Assembly: GCA_004352715.1 (NCBI GenBank)
Contig: SCFE01000074.1
Location: 326,442 to 390,441 of the forward strand
Reading direction: 5' to 3'
DNA length: 64,000 nt
DNA from: Hofstenia miamia
Lineage: Eukaryota; Xenacoelomorpha; Acoela
Positions 34,180-44,067 of the stretch are shown here, in pieces. The notes beneath the pieces are model-generated. The model was given only the letters and a program-made list of their open reading frames with translations. It was not told the origin of the DNA and ran no database searches. Both the position numbers and the translations under genes were made by a program. Within the stretch, counting starts at the first letter, position 1, and each line of letters opens with the position of its first letter.

Positions 34180-34850
34180 TTGGCCTTGGGAACAGCCTGC
34201 TTTCGTGACGGTATGGATTTCACCAAAACTGTGCAAAAAGTTAAAGGTTGGATTTCCAAAGATGAGTTATACGAAATCCAATTTAAAGATCCAGTAACTT
34301 TACGTGCACGAGTACTTCTAAGTGTCATCAGGCGAATTGGGGAGAAAGTTCTTTATCTTGCAATACCCAAGATGCCCAATTCCACTATCGTATAAACACT
34401 TATTTCATGGGTCTTGATTCAGTCATTAATGAACTGTTTTATAGGTTCCAGTCCAAAGATAATGATATTTTATGTGCCTTCGGCAAAATATGTATTAGTG
34501 GAAATGAATACCTTGAAAATAAGGTGTTTGAAGATGTTAGTGAATATTATTGTATTGATATTGAAATGCTAAAGTCCGAAAATCGACTTTTCCATCAATA
34601 CCAAATTAATAAAAAATTCACTATAACAACTGCATCTCATCTAATAGAAATTATTTTTCAAAATCATCTGAACGAATTACTTCCACTTTTTACTCAAATG
34701 GCAAACATTTTGCTTGCATTCAGGTTTCATCTTGCTCTTCAGAACGCTCATTTAGCACCTTAGGAAGACTGAATATCATATCTCGGCAGTCATATGGGTT
34801 AAAGACATGTGAAAGTCTAGCTTTTTAAATATTGAAAGCATATTTGCAAA
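34180..34850 (+). pseudogene. hAT transposase C-terminal remnant (ZMYM1/DUF4371-like)
   Basis: Reads NTQDAQFHYRINTYFMGLDS, VINELFYRFQSKDNDILCAF, FEDVSEYYCIDIEML and, after a one-base shift near 34720, VSSCSSERSFSTLGRLNIIS then SYGLKTCESLAF and a stop. SSERSFSxLxRL is the signature of the hAT C-terminal dimerisation domain (Dimer_Tnp_hAT). The upstream frame 34180-34395 (FTKTVQKVKGWISKDELYE) is in another phase and only tentatively part of it. Dead: frameshifted, with no N-terminal BED finger or catalytic RW box seen. Confidence 0.75.
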
Positions 34851-35177
34851 TCAAGTTCTCAACGAAAAGATGGAGAGAGCTATAGGTATATTTAGGAAAA
34901 AAATCGTGATTCCTGTTTTTTTTAAATTTGTAGAATAAAATTTCAATCGTACTGTAGCAACTTAAATTGTATGTAAAACCTTGGTTGCTTTTCTTACCCA
35001 ATAATAGAAAGTTAATTCTGATCTAAAAAGATGTTTTTTATAAGTAGACATGTAAATTGAATAACTTTTGAAAAAATACTTTTTTATTATTAATAGGATG
35101 ATGAAGTCAATCCGTTTGCATTACACTCCATTCTTATGCAATTTCCTATTTTCCGGGTTTTGAACAAGCCTTGTGTT

Positions 35178-35417
35178 CAGTGGCGTACGCAGGGGGGGAC
35201 ATGGTGGAATGTCCCCCGTCAGGGTTGCAAATTTGATTTTGACTGGATAAGTCAAAAAATTATTTTTAAAAATTGAAAATTTAGAATCTAGGATAGTGAA
35301 ATGCATTTTTAGGAGCTATTTTCTGAATAATTTCAAAAATTTTCTCGGGGCATCGCCCCGCATTGGGTAATGACGATGATGTACCCCCCCCGTCAGAAAA
35401 TCCTGCGTACGCCCTTG
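35178..35417. mobile_element. hAT-type MITE, 240 bp, 8-bp TSD
   Basis: Ends CAGTGGCGTACGCAGG and (inverted) CAAGGGCGTACGCAGG, flanked by a perfect CTTGTGTT duplication (35170-35177, 35418-35425). Second copy of the family at 22242-22450, inverted. It lies inside the hAT element 33707-35503, so it is younger. Confidence 0.9.
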
Positions 35418-35559
35418 CTTGTGTTGATCTTATTATTTGTTTTAAGTAATACAATATTCGGGCAAAAATCTCCCCCAACAAAATTTCCTCTCTTGCGCCT
35501 ATGACATTATGATGCAAAACTGTTCTTAGTGATCATTTAAATTTTTCAATGAATTTTAA

Positions 35560-36709
35560 CTGTATTTTCACGTAAATACCTACAATGCTCATTTCGGTCA
35601 TTTTGACTGGTAAGTTTTGTGAGTATTCAAAACACTTAACAGACCAAATTGTCGGAATGACAATGGAACTAACGCTGGTAATCTACAGCGATTCTCAGCA
35701 TTGGATGTTCTTCAGCGTTTTGTCAATCTTGATCCAGAGCAATCTGAAGATGATGATGATTACATGGATTCTAATAACATTTTATTTGAAAATGATATGA
35801 AAAATGATGATTTAGTCATCTTAAAATTGTAGTTCAATACATGAACCCATGCTAAACCCAATGGAAGATCTTATTGCTAAAATGATATTATTGTGGCAAT
35901 AAAAACATGCAAATACTGTGTGGAATATTGGAAAATCCGCTCAACATGATATCATTATGTTCTCACCAAAAATTTATCTATCAACAAAACAAAAACTATC
36001 AAGTCAGATTTTTGAATGGAGAGTCATCTTTACTGATTTTATGCTAAGAAAATATCAAAATAAAACCATTGCTAAATCCCAGCTTTCAAAACCAAACTCA
36101 GGCTTATCAATATGTGAAATTGAATAATTTATTGGTCTTGCTTATCTTAGAAGTATTCTTGGACTGAGGCGTGCGCCAGTTCATACCCTTTGATAAGAAT
36201 TTGGTATTGTTTTTTTATAAAATTTGCTGTGTCGAGAAATCGATTTTGGTGTACTAGTCATCTATCGATTTGATTGTACTTCAACTATATAGATCATCTC
36301 GGATACAATCTGTTAAATTTCCTGTAGCCCGATAGATATTTCAAGATTTTGCAACAAATTGCATCAATGCGTATAAAACTAATGAACTAAAAAATCATTG
36401 TTTCTTCAGACAGCATATTTATTCTTAAACCGATAAATTTTGTTTAAAAATATGGATTTACAAGTATGTAAAAACAAAATATATTGTCTAAATCAAATTC
36501 CTTATCTCGACTCACAGGATCGATTCAGATGAACGTAATCGTAGCTCCCATGACTGTCAAAATTGGATTATGTAACGTATTTTGCAATAAATATGTGTGA
36601 AGCAAGCATAAACTAATTTTGCTTTTATATTTTTAATATATTATATTAGTACCTGTCATTTTGACCGGTGCTGGGCATTTTTGGAAAAAATTTCCAGGTA
36701 GTTCTAGTA
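35560..36709 (+). mobile_element. piggyBac-like element, degraded
   Basis: TTAA at 35556-35559 and 36710-36713 bracket the region. Near the ends are related inverted blocks: AATGCTCATTTCGGTCATTT (left) and AATGCCCAGCACCGGTCAAA (right, inverted); the right end CTAGAACTACCTGG resembles ends of animal piggyBac-like elements. Coding traces in order: acidic LDVLQRFVNLDPEQSEDDDD, LSICEIE*FIGLAYLRSILG, LRRAPVHTL and PINFV*KYGF-type core blocks. EIxxFIGLxxL and RxPVxxLW belong to the DDE_Tnp_1_7 domain. Dead, with several stops and the C-terminus lost. Confidence 0.6.
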
Positions 36710-36713
36710 TTAA

Positions 36714-37560
36714 GGTTAGGAGCCTTTGTAATGGCGAATTTAGATGCGGTCTATTGAATAGTCAGTACTAAAAAATTTAAAAGCTCGTCATTTATATTGA
36801 AGCCTCTACATTGTACAACTATAAAGGTATTTTTATGTTTCGATTTTAAGCACTCTTAATTTAATAATTTGTTTTATGTATTTAAGTAAATTATTCCGTA
36901 CATTTATTGATGTGTTGAGAAATGAATTTTTCATTATTTTTATGTTATATTTTACCGGCTATTTTTTTTTAAGTTATATATGATTATGATTGTCTACGCA
37001 ATATTTTGATGGATAGAAAATTGGATTTATCGAACAATATTATTAAATATTTTAAGAAAGTCAGTAAATACATTTCTTTGAATTATTTACAGTGAATTTA
37101 TAAAAGTTTTTGTTAATTTTCTGATTTCTGTTTCATATTGATGAATAAAGTTTTCCTTCAATTGCACTCTACAAATGTATTGCCTTTATTCCCAATCAGC
37201 GAAAAATTATTTGCATTTGCCTGTGGATGGAAATGCAAATGTTGTTTTATTGTCAATGACGCTGTAATGGAAGCTTGATTTTTTTCATATAAATCTTTAT
37301 TAAAGCTTCAACTAATTTAAGCAATTCTTTTGTTAGAAGCCCGGCATATCTGAGAGTTGAAACATTACACACCCTAGTGTATCAAGTGATATTTCTGGGA
37401 GTGTATTTTCTTAGTAATGCTCTCAGATTGCTAAAGTATACATAAAATCAAGTTCCTTGAGCTACTTCCAATGTTTTTTCCTGATGGTACCATTACATTT
37501 ACTTTAGATTAGTCTCAATTGATCATCACAACATCACCAAGATATCTGGCATCATTTGTT
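36714..37560. other. intergenic, nothing recognised
   Basis: No convincing open frame or terminal repeat. Confidence 0.4.
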
Positions 37561-37574
37561 TTTCTAATCACCAT

Positions 37575-37775
37575 ATCTCTCTTCATCTGGACTATCAGTG
37601 ATCTCTGAAATAAAATCATATTTAACTATGACTGCAGGAGGCTTATTCATTTCAATAGTAGTGGGATATATATTGTCAATCTATTGTATCTGACAACATG
37701 ACAATTGGAAAAAACCCGAGACCACTATGATGGCCTTCCATTGGCCTAACTTCAACACAAGGTTTTAACCCAAAT
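37575..37775 (-). pseudogene. weak coding-like remnant, unknown
   Basis: Minus strand reads KPCVEVRPMEGHHSGLGFFP, IVMLSDTID then, after a one-base shift, NIYPTTIEMNKPPAVIVKYD and FISEITDSPDEERYGD with a stop. Composition is protein-like over two adjoining frames. Possibly a transposase remnant; not assigned to a family. Confidence 0.2.
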
Positions 37776-38017
37776 CCTCACAACCTTTTTGATGAACGTG
37801 GTTTTCACCAGAAGGTAAAAACACCCCATGTTTATTTTTGATATATGAATGCTATTGTCATGAAGTTTGGCACAAAGGTAATATGGGATAAAGAGTTTGA
37901 AAAAATTCCAAAATTAATATTTTTAACCAGACATTTTTGCTGACGTCAGCATTTTTTTGCAAAAATAAATTAGTAAAAAATGCAGAGGTGTCTTATGTCA
38001 AAATGGTTATTAATTTT

Positions 38018-38150
38018 GGTCAACTTTTAATATTTTTCTATTCAAAACACAAATTAAAGTTATAGTAATAACTTAAGGCATATATAATTTGTAGTTATTA
38101 ATGCTGATGTCAGCATTGTTTTCCTTTTGTCTTGTCATTTTTATATTTCT
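38018..38150. repeat. 133-bp block repeated across a contig join
   Basis: Matches 38354-38486. A single n at 38151 follows, then a transposase-bearing segment; the arrangement looks like a scaffold artefact or an allelic insertion. Confidence 0.85.
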
Positions 38151-38151
38151 N

Positions 38152-38352
38152 TTCTCCCGAAACACGAGTTGACGAATGTGACCCCATAGATAGTAGTCGC
38201 AAGGAGTCAGATCTGGTGATCTTGGCGGCCATGCAACTGGACCTCCACGTCCAATCCACCGGGATCCAAAGTGGAGATCAAGAAAGTCTATTGCTTGCCT
38301 AAACCAATGAGGTGAAATCAAAGGTAAACGTTGTTTTTGATTTTTAAACGAA
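38152..38352 (-). pseudogene. Tc1/mariner-superfamily transposase C-terminal piece
   Basis: Minus strand: FKNQKQRLPLISPHWFRQAI, DFLDLHFGSRWIGRGGPVAW, PPRSPDLTPCDYYLWGHIRQ, LVF. The WPPRSPDLTPxDxxLWG block holds the third catalytic acidic residue of a Tc1/mariner-superfamily transposase of the group often annotated with a DUF4817 N-terminus. The frame stops at the single n at 38151. Its right 134 bases match 41887-42020. Confidence 0.75.
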
Positions 38353-38564
38353 TGGTCAACTTTTAATATTTTTCTATTCAAAACACAAATTAAAGTTATA
38401 GTAATAACTTAAGGCATATATAATTTGTAGTTATTAATGCTGATGTCAGCATTGTTTTCCTTTTGTCTTGTCATTTTTATATTTCTATATTAATATAATT
38501 GTCCGACAGAGTGTGTTGGTTTAGACATCCTGATAAGAACAGATATTTTTGGAAATTTTAAAAA

Positions 38565-39115
38565 TAGTCCAGCTTTAAGTTGACAGTTTATATTAAGTTC
38601 TTAAATTATGTGTACTTTATCTATTGCTAGGAATTTGAAGGGATTTTTTTTAGATATTTTCAACTACTAATTTTAATTTTTTGAGACTCAAATTTAGTAC
38701 CTAATGAATTAGAGTTGTTGTTATGTCAAAGTGGCTTACTTTATTTTAATGTGATTGCTGGGAAAATTATATGCAGGCAATTACTATAAATTATTCAAAA
38801 ATATATTTAAAAAATCAAAATTGAGTGTGTCCCTAATATGGAATTGGTCATGAATGCATAAAATTTATATAACGGGTTAAGTATGTGTTAATCACGATTA
38901 TATATAATATAGATTTATTATATCTTCTATGAGAGACTCTGGCTAAATTACTGAGTGAGGCTGTTCGACATTTGAGTGATTTATAAGTGAACGAGTATAG
39001 TATATCTAAATTTCTTCCATCGAGATGCAGCGTTTAAATATATCCCTTACACTTCATATTTGTAATGCCCACTTCAACGAATGAAAATTTAATTTCGAAA
39101 CAAGTGTACACAGGT
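38565..39115. repeat. 551-bp block, copy 1 (filled site)
   Basis: Nearly identical to 42620-43169. Here it is followed immediately by the CAGGGGCGCACC end of a hAT-like element. Confidence 0.9.
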
Positions 39116-40656
39116 CAGGGGCGCACCCAGCTTTTTTTTGAGGAGGGGAAGTATTCTTTAGAATATATATATATATATATATAGCATATTTTCATAGATA
39201 TTCTTACATGCAAAGTAGTTTATAAATTCATTATTCTAAAGATTTTCACTACAACAATGGAAAAAGCATTGTCAGGGAAATTAAATAGTATACACTTTTT
39301 GACATGCTACCCAAAACAGAAAGGTTGATATTAACGAAATTCAACTATTCAATTTAAGGGTGACTATTTCATATATCTACTTTTTTATGTCATTTTTATA
39401 ATTTAATTTCAACATAGCAAACGTAACCAGCATACTATGAATGTTTGTTAAAAATTACTAAAACTGAATTATTTTTCCCTACCCCTATTCAACCATTACT
39501 AAGATTGGCTAATACACATATCTGCTCCGTGTTTCAGTAGGTGAGGATGATTTCGAACACAGACTGGCTGTCCTGTTAACTGATCCTAATCTCAATAGGA
39601 AAAATTTCCATTTTTTATGGTGGGATGATCTTATTTCTTAATTATTCCAACCAAAAACTTAGGCCTAATTCTTGCAGTCTTGAATCATGCCCAACTCAAC
39701 TTTTAAGAAAATGTGCTCAGTGAAGTTGAACATTTTTCCAATAACTCAGTGGAGCCCCAGCCCATCGCGGCTCCGACTTCACCTCCTGTTAGCAGAAGAG
39801 AGAACTGGACTGAGGATCATGCCGTAGTAATACTGTGCGTCCATAAAATACCTTTAGTTACATTTTGTAACTTGCCATAATTTGAATTTAATACATTATT
39901 TCTCTATTTTATTTTTAGCATTGCTATGTAATTCGCCATATTTCACTACATGTAAAAAATACAGAAACCGTGTCTAAATTATTTTCACATTTTGCAAAAT
40001 ATAATTTAATAGAAAATTTCATTCAAAATTGCTATATTTCTCATTGCTAGTTTCGCTTTTGGCAATAATTGTAATGAAAATAAAAAACATAATTGTGAGA
40101 TAATAAACAAAATTACGAGTGCTTCATACTTCTGTTGGTACTAAGAAAAATATAAGTTAAATGTTGCCAGAAATCGTAATCACTAAAAGCAAATTTGGTT
40201 CTGCATAGATACCTTATGTATAGGCTGTGATCATTGTTTAATATCTTTAGGTTTGACATCACAATATGAGGTGTGTGACAGAAAGATAGCAAAAGTGCGA
40301 AATAGGATTAATGTTATGCCTTCACCATATAAAAAAGTGAAGTCGGTAGTGGAAGCATAATGTATATTTTGGTCATCAAACTGTGCTGTACACATGCAAT
40401 AGCCAATACTGTATTAATTTACTAGGCAGGACAATAATGATTTTCGAATTGTAAATTATTTGTGTTTCACCAAGATTTTCAGTATTCAATAAATTTGAGA
40501 ACGTTCTTAGTGAACCTAAATAATTGTAAATTATTGGTAATTTTTCTTCTTCTAAAGTATTCAATATATTAATAGATTTCCAATTATTGTAATAATTGCA
40601 ATATCTGTTGAGGGGGGGAACGTTCCCCCAGTTCCCCCCCTCTGGGTGCGCCTCTG
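39116..40656. mobile_element. hAT-like element, about 1.54 kb
   Basis: Ends CAGGGGCGCACCCAGC (left) and CAGAGGCGCACCCAGAG (right, inverted). The flanking octamers (acacaggt and ataataat) do not match, so one boundary may be rearranged or misassembled. A plus-strand stretch at 39710-39890 reads SEVEHFSNNSVEPQPIAAPT, SPPVSRRENWTEDHAVVILC, suggestive of a Myb/SANT-like remnant but unproven. The right 430 bases recur at 42169-42618. A (TA)n run lies at 39163-39183. Confidence 0.6.
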
Positions 40657-40760
40657 ATAATAATATAATCTTTAAAAGGCTTGGGCTTCTTAGTTTCTCG
40701 ATTTATGAGATAAAAGAATATAAATATCTAAAATAAGAACTTGAAAAATCTTGAATTTAG

Positions 40761-40884
40761 ATGGAAAAAAACCCATCGGGAGTCGAAGCGCCTCCTAGTT
40801 ACTCAGCACCAACTGGTGGAACAGTTGTGCAAACAACCACTATAATTACAACTGGAGTACCATTGAGAGATTGGAAGTATGACA
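40761..40884 (+). CDS. LITAF/CDIP-like protein, N-terminal exon (partial)
   Basis: An acceptor (cttgaatttag) ends at 40760 and ATG follows at once. The 41 residues read MEKNPSGVEAPPSYSAPTGG, then TVVQTTTIITTGVPLRDWKY and D before the gap. A proline-rich start with a PPSY motif (residues 11-14, a NEDD4-type WW ligand), then T(I/V)xTxxPLRD leading into the cysteine-rich domain, is the classic N-terminus of LITAF/CDIP proteins. These are zinc-binding, monotopic proteins of late endosomal/lysosomal membranes. The LITAF domain itself (CxxC…HxCxxC) is not in the window; it should be in the gap or in later exons. The acceptor implies a 5' non-coding exon upstream. Confidence 0.75.
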
Positions 40885-41884
40885 NNNNNNNNNNNNNNNN
40901 NNNNNNNNNNNNNNNNNNNNNNNNNNNNNNNNNNNNNNNNNNNNNNNNNNNNNNNNNNNNNNNNNNNNNNNNNNNNNNNNNNNNNNNNNNNNNNNNNNNN
41001 NNNNNNNNNNNNNNNNNNNNNNNNNNNNNNNNNNNNNNNNNNNNNNNNNNNNNNNNNNNNNNNNNNNNNNNNNNNNNNNNNNNNNNNNNNNNNNNNNNNN
41101 NNNNNNNNNNNNNNNNNNNNNNNNNNNNNNNNNNNNNNNNNNNNNNNNNNNNNNNNNNNNNNNNNNNNNNNNNNNNNNNNNNNNNNNNNNNNNNNNNNNN
41201 NNNNNNNNNNNNNNNNNNNNNNNNNNNNNNNNNNNNNNNNNNNNNNNNNNNNNNNNNNNNNNNNNNNNNNNNNNNNNNNNNNNNNNNNNNNNNNNNNNNN
41301 NNNNNNNNNNNNNNNNNNNNNNNNNNNNNNNNNNNNNNNNNNNNNNNNNNNNNNNNNNNNNNNNNNNNNNNNNNNNNNNNNNNNNNNNNNNNNNNNNNNN
41401 NNNNNNNNNNNNNNNNNNNNNNNNNNNNNNNNNNNNNNNNNNNNNNNNNNNNNNNNNNNNNNNNNNNNNNNNNNNNNNNNNNNNNNNNNNNNNNNNNNNN
41501 NNNNNNNNNNNNNNNNNNNNNNNNNNNNNNNNNNNNNNNNNNNNNNNNNNNNNNNNNNNNNNNNNNNNNNNNNNNNNNNNNNNNNNNNNNNNNNNNNNNN
41601 NNNNNNNNNNNNNNNNNNNNNNNNNNNNNNNNNNNNNNNNNNNNNNNNNNNNNNNNNNNNNNNNNNNNNNNNNNNNNNNNNNNNNNNNNNNNNNNNNNNN
41701 NNNNNNNNNNNNNNNNNNNNNNNNNNNNNNNNNNNNNNNNNNNNNNNNNNNNNNNNNNNNNNNNNNNNNNNNNNNNNNNNNNNNNNNNNNNNNNNNNNNN
41801 NNNNNNNNNNNNNNNNNNNNNNNNNNNNNNNNNNNNNNNNNNNNNNNNNNNNNNNNNNNNNNNNNNNNNNNNNNNNNNNNNNNN
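40885..41884. other. assembly gap, exactly 1000 N
   Basis: Placeholder-size gap; open frames running through it have no meaning. Confidence 1.
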
Positions 41885-42164
41885 AGTGATCTTGGCGGCC
41901 ATGCAACTGGACCTCCACGTCCAATCCACCGGGATCCAAAGTGGAGATCAAGAAAGTCTATTGCTTGCCTAAACCAATGAGGTGAAATCAAAGGTAAACG
42001 TTGTTTTTGATTTTTAAACGAACTAAACAATGAATCGAGCTGAAACTTTCACAGTTGAACTCCTATGATGCGTAGAATACGTGGTTAAAAGTTCATTGAG
42101 ATTGGTTTTTCACAAGAGTAGATATTGTAGTTTTAATGTGTTCAGTTTTTTCTGGGACACCTTG
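41885..42164 (-). mobile_element. mariner-type element end with transposase piece
   Basis: The right end (inverted) is CAAGGTGTCCCAGAAAAAAC, next to TA at 42165-42166. Minus-strand coding from 42030 gives FKNQKQRLPLISPHWFRQAI through RGGPVAWPPRS at the gap. Only about 110 bases separate the TIR from mid-transposase, so the copy is internally deleted. It sits inside the hAT-like copy that resumes at 42167. Confidence 0.7.
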
Positions 42165-42166
42165 TA

Positions 42167-42618
42167 TAAGCTGTGATCATTGTTTAATATCTCTAGGTTG
42201 TTATGCCTTCAATATATAAAAAAGTGAATTTGGTAGTGGAAGCATAATGTATATTTTGGTCATCAAACTGCTGTACACATGCAATAGGCAATACTGTATT
42301 AATTTACTAGGCAGGAAAATAATGATTTTCGAATTCGGACTTTATTATGTTTCACCAAGATTTTCATCCATTAATGCTTGTGAGAACGTTCTTAGTGAAC
42401 CTAAATAATTGCAAATTATTGGTAATTTTTCTTCTTCTAAAGTATTCAATAGATTAATTGATTTCCAATTATTGTAATAATTGCAATATCAATTAATTAT
42501 TGCTTACCCTGCAGATAGATTTGAAGCATTGCTTAATATATATGTACTATGTTATCCTATCAGCATACATTTCATGAGGAATGGAAGCATCTGTGCTCTG
42601 TTGAGGGGGGGGGACGTT
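42167..42618. mobile_element. hAT-like element, second partial copy
   Basis: Corresponds to about 40220-40620 of the element at 39116-40656, with roughly 10% differences and an extra block of about 110 bases (42490-42600) before the G-run. It ends at the single n at 42619, before the expected TIR. Confidence 0.75.
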
Positions 42619-42619
42619 N

Positions 42620-43169
42620 TAGTCCAGCTTTAAGTTGACAGTTTATATTAAGTTCTTAAATTATGTGTACTTTATCTATTGCTAGGAATTTGAAGGAATT
42701 TTTTTTAGATATTTTCAACTACTAATTTTAATTTTTTGAGACTCAAATTTAGTACCTAATGAATTAGAGTTGTTGTTATGTCAAAGTGGCTTACTTTATT
42801 TTAATGTGATTGCTGGGAAAATTATATGCAGGCAATTACTATAAATTATTCAAAAATATATTTAAAAAATCAAAATTGAGTGTGTCCCTAATATGGAATT
42901 GGCCATGAATGCATAAAATTTATATAACGGGTTAAGTGTGTGTTAATCACGATTATATATAATATAGATTTATTATATCTTCTATGAGAGACTCTGGCTA
43001 AATTACTGAGTGAGGCTGTTCGACATTTGAGTGATTTATAAGTGAATGAGTATAGTATATCTAAATTTCCTCCATCGAGATGCAGCGTTTAAATATATCC
43101 CTTACACTTCATATTTGTAATGCCCACTTCAACGAATGAAAATTTAATTTCGAAACAAGTGTACACAGG
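42620..43169. repeat. 551-bp block, copy 2 (empty site)
   Basis: Matches 38565-39115 with scattered substitutions. After the shared ACACAGGT the sequence continues AAAGAAATTTG with no element, so this copy looks like the allele lacking the insertion. Confidence 0.85.
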
Positions 43170-44065
43170 TAAAGAAATTTGTAGTATTTTTTATCGAATT
43201 ACATGGACAGAATTTCCCACCAATATTCTATTTTTGAGAGTATATTTTTTGTTTATTCTTGTTGAGAAGTGCAAAGCATTATAGATAACCACATGATAAT
43301 ACACGTTATCTTCTGTTGGTGGTTGCATTCTTGTTAGCTTCTTAACATGCTGTTCTTTTTCAAAGCATGTGCAACGCAAAATATTTAACCAGAAAAAATA
43401 TTGTTACCCTCTGTAACAACGCTGTAACTATACTGTCAAGGTACTCATCAATTTTACCTACTAATATGACTTGATTAATTTCTATTTGAACATTTTTTAT
43501 GTTAGCATTCTTAAATTATATTTTGTCTTATATTATGTCATTGTTTTAGGACTATCGGCTACGGAAAAATTACTATGTGCGTAAATTTAATTTTCTTCTC
43601 AAATAAAAACAGAGTTGCAAACGGGTTACAAAATGTGACCTGGTTATCCTGCGAGACCCTGTGAAGTATTATACAAGTGAATTTGCAGAGCCTTATTGCT
43701 ATTTACAGAAGCAAACAAAAACTTGTGTAGCCATTAAAACTATTTAAAGCACACATTACATTTCAATGGTTACGTAATAAAATGTCTGATTTTATTGATA
43801 TAATCCATTATGTAATTTATTTCAATTATTTGTTTATATAAATGTCACCCGGTGACCCAGTTGACCCGAATGCTTTAAGCAAATAATACTGTGACAAAAA
43901 TATTTTTTTCTTATTTGAGTACTTTTTTCAGTGTTTTTGGTCAATTTAATGTTGCTAAATACGAATATGATGTTGTTTTCATAGTAGAAACCATAATTTA
44001 GGAATTATCATGAAATTGAATGTATTGCCTAAATAATGATTAAGCCTTATGAATCAGAAATTGTA
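43170..44065. other. intergenic, nothing secure
   Basis: A minus-strand frame at 43379-43191 is protein-like in places (CTCFEKEQHVKKLTRMQPPT) but lacks any support. GACCTGGTTA and CACCCGGTGACCC stretches at 43640 and 43848 resemble ones at 48635-48690, perhaps an old repeat. Confidence 0.35.
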
Positions 44066-44067
44066 CA

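Larger units (their letters stand above)
33707..35503 (+). mobile_element. hAT element with degraded transposase
   Basis: Ends CATAGGCGCAGGA (left) and CATAGGCGCAAGA (right, inverted), flanked by acattaag (33699-33706) and acattatg (35504-35511), 7 of 8 identical: a hAT-type TSD. Inside is a plus-strand hAT transposase C-terminal half (34350-34850), and a MITE sits at 35178-35417. Without the MITE it is about 1.56 kb, shorter than an autonomous hAT, and its frame is broken. Confidence 0.75.

Noticed and set aside
40761-42030. Long open frames of 336-403 codons on both strands
   Set aside because: They run through 1000 N; only the first 41 residues on the plus strand and the transposase piece on the minus strand are real sequence.
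43191-43379. Minus-strand frame CTCFEKEQHVKKLTRMQPPT…
   Set aside because: Protein-like but no splice partner, family or repeat context; not enough to call a gene.
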